Part shown: positions 7,511 through 12,267 of the stretch, piece after piece | Numbering within the stretch: the stretch's first letter is position 1 | Layout: every line of letters starts with the position of its first letter | Assembly (NCBI GenBank): GCA_021780395.1 | Contig: JAJXYU010000332.1 | Coordinates: 1-12,267, forward strand | Length of the DNA stretch: 12,267 nt | From: Pseudomonadota bacterium | GTDB lineage: Bacteria; Pseudomonadota; Gammaproteobacteria; Steroidobacterales; Steroidobacteraceae | Direction of reading: 5' to 3' | Translations under genes and position numbers: made by a program | Notes under the pieces: model-generated | What the model was told of the DNA's origin: nothing | Seen by the model: the letters and a program-made list of their open reading frames with translations, nothing else | Databases searched by the model: none

Positions 7511-8667
7511 TGCGCCGGTTCCTCATCGCGCCGCTCGCGGCGCTCCTGGTGCTCACCGGGTGCAGCAAGGACAAGGATGTCGACCGGCCGGCCAAGCTGG
7601 TCGAGATCAAGGCGACGCTGCCGGTGACCAAGCTGTGGAGCGTCGATGTCGGCGGCGGCAAGCACCAGATGCTGTTGCGGCTCGGGCTCGCGCCCGCGGT
7701 CCAAGGTGGCGTCGTGTTCGCGGCGACCCAGAAAGGATACGTCGACGCCTACCGCGTCACCGACGGGCGGCGGGTATGGCGCACCCGGCTGCGGCTGCCG
7801 CTGTCGGCGGGGCCCGGCGCCGGCGACGGCCTGGTCGTCGTCGGTTCGACGAAAGGAGTGCTCGTCGCGCTCGACGCGGCCACCGGTCGCGTCCGATGGC
7901 GCGTGAACGCCGAGGCCGAACTCCTCTCGCCGCCCGCGATCGGCGAGTCCGTCGTGGTGGTGCGCACGGTCGACGGACACCTGCGAGCCTACGACGAATC
8001 GGACGGCGCGCCGCGCTGGTCGATCGAACAGGAGGTGCCGCGGCTCAGTCTGCGCGGGATCGCGACCCCGGTGATCGTGAAGAACGAGGTCATCAGCGGC
8101 TTCGACAACGGCAAGGTCGTCGCGGTCAACATCGAGAACGGCAACACGCTGTGGAACACGATGCTCGATGCGCCGCACGGACGCACCGAGCTCGAACGCC
8201 TCGTCGACGTCGACAGCCCGGTCGCGATCGCCGGCGACAACCTGTACGCGGCCGGATACCACGGCCGGACCGCGCAGCTGTCGATCGACTCCGGCCAGAT
8301 CTGGTGGGCACACGACATGTCGAGCGACCACGGCCTGGTCGCCGGCGTGCACAAGGTCTATGTCGTCGAGGAGGACGGCACCGTGATCGCCTTGAGCGCC
8401 GAGGATGGCGCCACGGTCTGGCAGAACGTCACGCTGAAGTGGCGTCAGCTGAGCACGCCCGCGTTGACAGGCGCGGCGCTCGTGGTCGGCGACTACCAGG
8501 GTTATCTGCATTGGCTCGACCGGAAGACCGGCGTCATCATCGCCCGGACGCGCGACTCGAAGTACCGGATCTCCTCCGCGCCGATCGCGATCGGCGACAC
8601 GGTGATCGTGCTGAGCGACGGCGGCGAGCTCGCGGCGTTCCGCGCCGCGCCGCGGCCCACCGGGTAG
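7507..8667 (+). CDS. bamB: Outer-membrane beta-barrel assembly lipoprotein BamB
   Basis: BamB is the beta-propeller lipoprotein of the BAM complex, which folds and inserts outer-membrane proteins. The protein is 386 residues. A lipoprotein signal (MMRRFLIAPLAALLVLTGCS) places the acylated Cys at 19 in an LTGC lipobox. After it come PQQ-like propeller blades over about 40-380, seen as repeated strand pairs ending in short Trp-containing motifs (TDGRRVWRTRL, ATGRVRWRV, SDGAPRWSIEQEVP, ENGNTLWNTML, EDGATVWQNV, KTGVIIAR). The RLVDVDSPVAIAGDNLYAAGY stretch (231-251) is characteristic of BamB. The ATG at 7507 overlaps the yfgM stop; the adjacent ATG at 7510 is an alternative start that shortens the protein by one residue. 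No Shine-Dalgarno is visible in the GC-only upstream repeat, so coupling to yfgM is likely. Confidence 0.95.
   Translation: MMRRFLIAPLAALLVLTGCSKDKDVDRPAKLVEIKATLPVTKLWSVDVGGGKHQMLLRLGLAPAVQGGVVFAATQKGYVDAYRVTDGRRVWRTRLRLPLSAGPGAGDGLVVVGSTKGVLVALDAATGRVRWRVNAEAELLSPPAIGESVVVVRTVDGHLRAYDESDGAPRWSIEQEVPRLSLRGIATPVIVKNEVISGFDNGKVVAVNIENGNTLWNTMLDAPHGRTELERLVDVDSPVAIAGDNLYAAGYHGRTAQLSIDSGQIWWAHDMSSDHGLVAGVHKVYVVEEDGTVIALSAEDGATVWQNVTLKWRQLSTPALTGAALVVGDYQGYLHWLDRKTGVIIARTRDSKYRISSAPIAIGDTVIVLSDGGELAAFRAAPRPTG
8579..8596. repeat. 18-bp perfect palindrome inside bamB
   Basis: CGCCGATCGCGATCGGCG is its own reverse complement. It lies in the coding sequence for the SAPIAIGD segment near the BamB C-terminus. 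No function is evident, and coding constraint with GC-rich codons could have produced it. Confidence 0.7.
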
Positions 8668-8674
8668 TCCGGCC

Positions 8675-10075
8675 GTGCTGCCGGTAGTCGCGCTGATCGG
8701 CCGGCCGAACGTCGGCAAGTCGACCCTGTTCAACGCGATGACCGCGAGCCGGGACGCACTCGTCGCCGACCTGCCGGGTTTGACGCGGGATCGCCAGTAC
8801 GGGGTCGCGCGCCGCGCGAACCGGCCCTGCATCGTCGTCGACACCGGCGGTCTCGTCGAGCGCGCCGACGAGATCGAACGGCTGATGATCGAGCAGACGA
8901 CGCGCGCGATCGAACAGGCCGACCGCCTGATCGTCGTCGTCGACGGCCGGGCGGGCCCGACACCCCAGGACCATTTCGTCGCACAGCTGGTCCGGCGCAG
9001 CGGCAAGCCCGCCGTCCTCGCGGTCAACAAGACCGAGGGGCGCGATGCCGAGAGTGCGGCCGCGGACTTCCACGAGCTCGGCCTCGGCGAACCGGTCGCG
9101 GTCGCGGCCGCGCACGATCAAGGAGTGGTCGACCTGCTCGAGGCCGCGCTCGCCGGCCTGCCGGCGGATACGCTCGAGTCCGGCGATTCGGCCGATGGGT
9201 CCGAGGACCCGCGGATCCGAATCACGGTGATCGGCCGGCCGAACGTCGGCAAGAGCACCCTGATCAACCGGCTGCTCGGCGAGAACCGCATGGTCGAGTA
9301 CGACCGTCCCGGCACGACCCGCGACTCGGTGCTGGTGCCGTTCGAGCGCGACGGCGAGCGATACGCGCTGATCGACACCGCCGGCGTGCGGCGCCGTGCG
9401 CGCATCGACGAGGCGGTCGAGAAGTTCAGCGTGATCAAGACGCTGCAGGCGATCGAATCGGCGCACGTGGTGATCGTCGTGGTCGATGCGCGCGACACGG
9501 TCGCGGAGCAGGACGCGAGCCTCGCTGGCATCGTCGTCGAGCACGGGCGCGCGCTCGTGCTCGCGGTCAACAAGTGGGACAACATCCCGTCCGAGCAGCG
9601 CGACACGATCCGCGCGCAGTTCATCGCGCGGATGAGTTTCGCGGACTTCGCGCCCGTGCACTTCATCTCGGCGCGGCACGGCAGCGGGGTCGGGGAACTG
9701 TTCGATTCCGTGCGCCGCGCGTATGCGGCGGCGATGCGCGAGATGACGACACCGGCGCTCACGCGGGTCCTCGAGGCGGCCATCCGCAGCCACCCCCCGC
9801 CGCTCGTCCGCGGGCGGCGCATCAAGCTGCGCTACGCGCATCAGGGCGGGCGGAACCCGCCGATCGTCGTGATCCATGGCAATCAGACGGAACACGTGCC
9901 CGACGCGTACCGGCGCTATCTCATCAACGTGTTCCGCAAGGCATTCGACCTGACCGGCACCCCGGTCGACGTCGTGTTTCGTGCGGAGCAGAACCCGTTC
10001 GCCGGCAAGCGCAATCCGCTGACCCCCCGCCAGCGGCGCAAACGCAAACGCCTCATCCAGCGCGCCAAGCGCTAG
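8675..10075 (+). CDS. der: Ribosome biogenesis GTPase Der (EngA)
   Basis: Der is an essential double-G-domain GTPase needed for maturation of the 50S ribosomal subunit. The protein is 466 residues. G domain 1 has a P-loop GRPNVGKST (9-17), the switch region PGLTRDR (34-40), DTGG (56-59) and a G4 motif NKTE (118-121). G domain 2 has GRPNVGKST (187-195), PGTTRDS (212-218), DTAG (234-237) and a canonical NKWD (299-302). The C-terminal KH-like domain includes PPLVRGRRIKLRYAHQGGRN and ends in a basic NPLTPRQRRKRKR tail. The linker between the G domains is short (about 165-180), without the long acidic insert of E. coli Der. The GTG start at 8675 is 7 nt after the bamB stop with little Shine-Dalgarno, and the N-terminus MLPVVALIGRPNVG fits the family exactly. 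It is the last gene of the tight operon. Confidence 0.97.
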   Translation: MLPVVALIGRPNVGKSTLFNAMTASRDALVADLPGLTRDRQYGVARRANRPCIVVDTGGLVERADEIERLMIEQTTRAIEQADRLIVVVDGRAGPTPQDHFVAQLVRRSGKPAVLAVNKTEGRDAESAAADFHELGLGEPVAVAAAHDQGVVDLLEAALAGLPADTLESGDSADGSEDPRIRITVIGRPNVGKSTLINRLLGENRMVEYDRPGTTRDSVLVPFERDGERYALIDTAGVRRRARIDEAVEKFSVIKTLQAIESAHVVIVVVDARDTVAEQDASLAGIVVEHGRALVLAVNKWDNIPSEQRDTIRAQFIARMSFADFAPVHFISARHGSGVGELFDSVRRAYAAAMREMTTPALTRVLEAAIRSHPPPLVRGRRIKLRYAHQGGRNPPIVVIHGNQTEHVPDAYRRYLINVFRKAFDLTGTPVDVVFRAEQNPFAGKRNPLTPRQRRKRKRLIQRAKR

Positions 10076-10078
10076 AAT
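10073..10078 (+). promoter_or_regulatory. Possible -10 element upstream of the DUF748 gene
   Basis: TAGAAT (5/6 to TATAAT) overlaps the der stop codon, about 40 nt before the DUF748 start. No good -35 hexamer is seen 16-18 nt upstream. It could give the downstream gene its own transcript, but the support is weak. Confidence 0.3.
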
Positions 10079-10117
10079 CCCTGGAACACCCCCGGAGACC
10101 CCGGGAAGCGCGAAGGG

Positions 10118-12267
10118 ATGTCCGTGCGACCGCTGCCGAAATCGCGAGTGTTACGAATCGCCGCGGCCGGCGTGCTGATCGTCGCCGCCTACGCGGCGCT
10201 GGGGTTCTGGGTCGTGCCCCGCGTGCTGCGTGCCCAGATCGTCGCGCAGGCGCACGCGCGCCTGGGGCTCGTCGCGAGCGTCGGTCCGGTGCGGTTCAAC
10301 CCGTTCTCGTTCCGGCTGCACGTCGAGCGGTTCGCGCTCGACGCGCCCGACAAGGAGAAACTCGCGGGCTTCGATGCGTTGTTCGTCGATTTCCGCCCGA
10401 GCGCGTTGCTCCGGGGCGAATATTCGTTTCGCGAGATCGATCTCGCCGGCGCGAGCGTGAACGCGGTCGTCGGGCCCGACGGCCGGCTGAACCTGTCGCG
10501 GTGGATCCCGGTCCCGAAAGCCGCCGCGAAGTTGAAGTTCGCGTGGCCGCGGATTCGCGTCGATCGGCTGAGGGTGGTGCGCGCGAACCTGCGCTACGAG
10601 GATCGGGCCCACCCGGGGGATTTCACGGTCCGCCTGGCGCCCGCCGCACTCGAGCTCACGGCCTTCACGACCGGGCCGTCGGGCGGGGCGTTCGCGTTCC
10701 ATGCCCGCACGCCGGCGGGCGAGCGGATCGACTGGCAGGGTCGCTTCGCGGTCGCGCCGCTCGCGTCCGCAGGGGATCTGCGCATCGAGGGCCTGCGCGC
10801 CGCGACCGTCGACTCGCTCCTGCGCGGCCCGCTCGCGGGCCGGGTCGCGGTCACCCTGACCGGCGGGCGATTCGGAGTCGACCTCCCATACCGGCTCTCG
10901 GAACGACCGCGATGGCAGTTGCGGATCGAACGCGCGAGCGCCTCCGCGGTCGGCGTCGGTCTTGCGCCGGCCGGATCGTCGCAGGACCCGATCCGCGTCG
11001 CGAAACTCGTCGCAACGGGCGGGACCCTAGACGTCGATGCTCATCGCGCGAGCGTCGCGCGGATCGCGCTCACGGGCCTCGCCGTCGACGCGGCGCTCGA
11101 CCGGAGCGGCGCGTTGAACCTGTCGAGCCTCATCGGCACCGGGGCGGCGGCGCACGCCCGCACGGGGCCAGCGCGAGCCGTTGAAGCCGGGGTGGGTACC
11201 CCCGCATCCGCCCGGCCGCCGGCGGCGGCGCCCGGCTGGACGGTCGATTGGCCGCGGGTCACGGTCAGCGATGGACGCCTGTCCTTCGTGGATCGGCGCA
11301 CCACCCCGGCGGCGACGTTCGTATTCGCGCCGCTGCGCTTGCAGATCGACGGCGCGAGCCTCGATCTGTCGCGGCCGATCCGCGTCGCGCTCGCGACCGG
11401 CGTCGCCGGCGGCGGCACCCTCGACGTGCGGGGTACGGTCGTGCCGGCGCCGCTCGCCGCGGCGCTCGACCTGCGGGCGACCCACCTCGACCTGAGTGAG
11501 CTGCAACCGTATGTCGCCGCGCATAGCGCGCTCACCGTCGAGCATGGGAGCCTCGGCGGGACGCTCCTGCTCGCGATGCCCCGGGGCGCCGCGTCGTTGC
11601 GTCTGCGCGGCGATCTGCGCATCGACGCTCTGCACACGATCGATGATGCGCTGCGCCAGGACCTGGTCGACTGGCAGCGGCTCGACGTCCGCGGGATGCG
11701 CTTCTCGCTGCACCCGGCGCGGCTCGCGATCGCGCGCATCGTCGCGGTGCGACCCTACGCGCGCGTGATCATCGAGCCCGACGGCAACCTCAACGTGAAG
11801 CGGATCCTGACCGCACCCGGTCCCGCGGTGGGCGCGCCGGGACCGAAGCCGGTCGGGCCGAACGTCGAGCACGCGGCGCCTGCCGCTCCGGTCCCGGCCG
11901 CGGGTACCGCGGCGCCCGTCCGGGTCACGGTTGGACGGGTCGACATCGAGCGCGGCGAGGCGGATTTCTCGGACTTGTCGATCACGCCGCACTTTTCGTC
12001 GGGCATCAGCGATCTGCACGGTGCAATCCTCGGTCTCGATTCCGCACCGGGGGCGCGAGCGAAAGTCGATCTGAAGGGCGAGGTCGGCCCGTACGCGCCG
12101 GTGACGATCGACGGCGCGCTGAATCTGTTCGGGCCTGCGACGTACACGAATCTGGCGATGACGTTCCGCAACATGGACCTGACGATCTTCAATCCGTACT
12201 CCGGCAAGTTCGCGGGCTACGACATCCGCAAGGGCAAGCTGACCACCGAGCTGCACTATCGGGTCGA
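10118..12267 (+). CDS. AsmA-like DUF748 domain protein (3' partial)
   Basis: The frame is open from the ATG at 10118 to the right edge (716 full codons, no stop found on reading through), so the C-terminus is missing; family members are often around 1000 residues or more. An N-terminal membrane anchor (about 13-34) precedes a long periplasmic beta-rich region. VRFNPFSFRLHVERFALDAPD (about 58-78) is a typical AsmA/DUF748 start. Near the edge, MDLTIFNPYSGKFAGYDIRK and then GKLTTELHYRV are the DUF748 signature. DGxLN motifs recur at about 121, 330 and 555, and Ala/Pro-rich linkers fall at about 345-370 and 566-605. AsmA-like proteins are thought to bridge the periplasm and act in lipid transport or outer-membrane homeostasis; that role is inferred here. 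AAGGG directly abuts the ATG and lies 6 nt before an in-frame GTG at 10124, which is therefore an alternative start. The gene begins 42 nt after der. Confidence 0.88.
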   Translation, partial: MSVRPLPKSRVLRIAAAGVLIVAAYAALGFWVVPRVLRAQIVAQAHARLGLVASVGPVRFNPFSFRLHVERFALDAPDKEKLAGFDALFVDFRPSALLRGEYSFREIDLAGASVNAVVGPDGRLNLSRWIPVPKAAAKLKFAWPRIRVDRLRVVRANLRYEDRAHPGDFTVRLAPAALELTAFTTGPSGGAFAFHARTPAGERIDWQGRFAVAPLASAGDLRIEGLRAATVDSLLRGPLAGRVAVTLTGGRFGVDLPYRLSERPRWQLRIERASASAVGVGLAPAGSSQDPIRVAKLVATGGTLDVDAHRASVARIALTGLAVDAALDRSGALNLSSLIGTGAAAHARTGPARAVEAGVGTPASARPPAAAPGWTVDWPRVTVSDGRLSFVDRRTTPAATFVFAPLRLQIDGASLDLSRPIRVALATGVAGGGTLDVRGTVVPAPLAAALDLRATHLDLSELQPYVAAHSALTVEHGSLGGTLLLAMPRGAASLRLRGDLRIDALHTIDDALRQDLVDWQRLDVRGMRFSLHPARLAIARIVAVRPYARVIIEPDGNLNVKRILTAPGPAVGAPGPKPVGPNVEHAAPAAPVPAAGTAAPVRVTVGRVDIERGEADFSDLSITPHFSSGISDLHGAILGLDSAPGARAKVDLKGEVGPYAPVTIDGALNLFGPATYTNLAMTFRNMDLTIFNPYSGKFAGYDIRKGKLTTELHYRV

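Noticed and set aside
7390..9030. A 546-codon open frame on the minus strand opposite yfgM, bamB and der
   Set aside because: It spans several secure + strand genes, has low-complexity Arg/Ala/Asp composition and no domain signature.
10091..10105. Inverted repeat CCCGG-agacc-CCGGG after der as a terminator
   Set aside because: The stem is only 5 bp and no T run follows, so it is weak evidence for termination. It may be chance in GC-rich sequence.
9574..11184. A 536-codon + strand open frame overlapping der and the DUF748 gene
   Set aside because: It crosses the der stop and runs out of phase with both der and the DUF748 frame, which carry clear family motifs. The product is Arg/Ala-rich without domains.
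11027..12256. A 409-codon open frame on the minus strand opposite the DUF748 gene
   Set aside because: The + strand frame has a membrane anchor and DUF748 signatures; this one shows only Arg/Asp-rich composition.

Overview
The window is very G+C-rich (about two-thirds or more G+C by eye). It is packed with genes, all on the + strand, and looks like a core-genome segment of a proteobacterium, most likely a GC-rich gammaproteobacterium. This rests on gene order: ndk, rlmN, pilF (TPR lipoprotein), rodZ, hisS, yfgM, bamB, der is the arrangement seen around ndk to der in Pseudomonas and, without pilF, in E. coli. A NarX/NarL-type nitrate-responsive two-component pair points to a capacity for nitrate or nitrite respiration. 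PilF points to type IV pili. I cannot name the genus.

Layout. (1) 1-2083: a NarX-type sensor histidine kinase, cut at its 5' end by the window edge, followed 6 nt later by its NarL-type response regulator. (2) 2084-2213: a short intergenic region holding a GC-rich inverted repeat (possible terminator) and a plausible sigma70 promoter for the next operon. (3) 2214-10075: a tight eight-gene operon, ndk-rlmN-pilF-rodZ-hisS-yfgM-bamB-der, in which most junctions overlap by a few bases or are separated by a few bases. (4) 10118 to the right edge: a long open gene for an AsmA-like DUF748 protein, cut at the 3' end by the window edge.

How the genes fit together. The operon mixes housekeeping translation and ribosome functions (rlmN, hisS, der), nucleotide supply (ndk), envelope and shape functions (rodZ, pilF), and outer-membrane or periplasmic quality control (yfgM, bamB). 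The DUF748 gene downstream of der fits the envelope theme, as AsmA-like proteins are thought to help maintain the outer membrane.

I found no mobile element, CRISPR array, rRNA or tRNA, and no clearly undescribed system. The points worth a second look are small: a four-cysteine cluster in the kinase GAF region; an exact 12-bp tandem duplication that duplicates the pilF start codon; the absence of ispG between rodZ and hisS; a triple 9-bp GC-only repeat coding the poly-Ala tail of YfgM; an 18-bp perfect palindrome in bamB; recurrent GCGATCGC octamers; a non-canonical NKTE G4 motif in Der; and an internal DGxLN repeat in the DUF748 protein.
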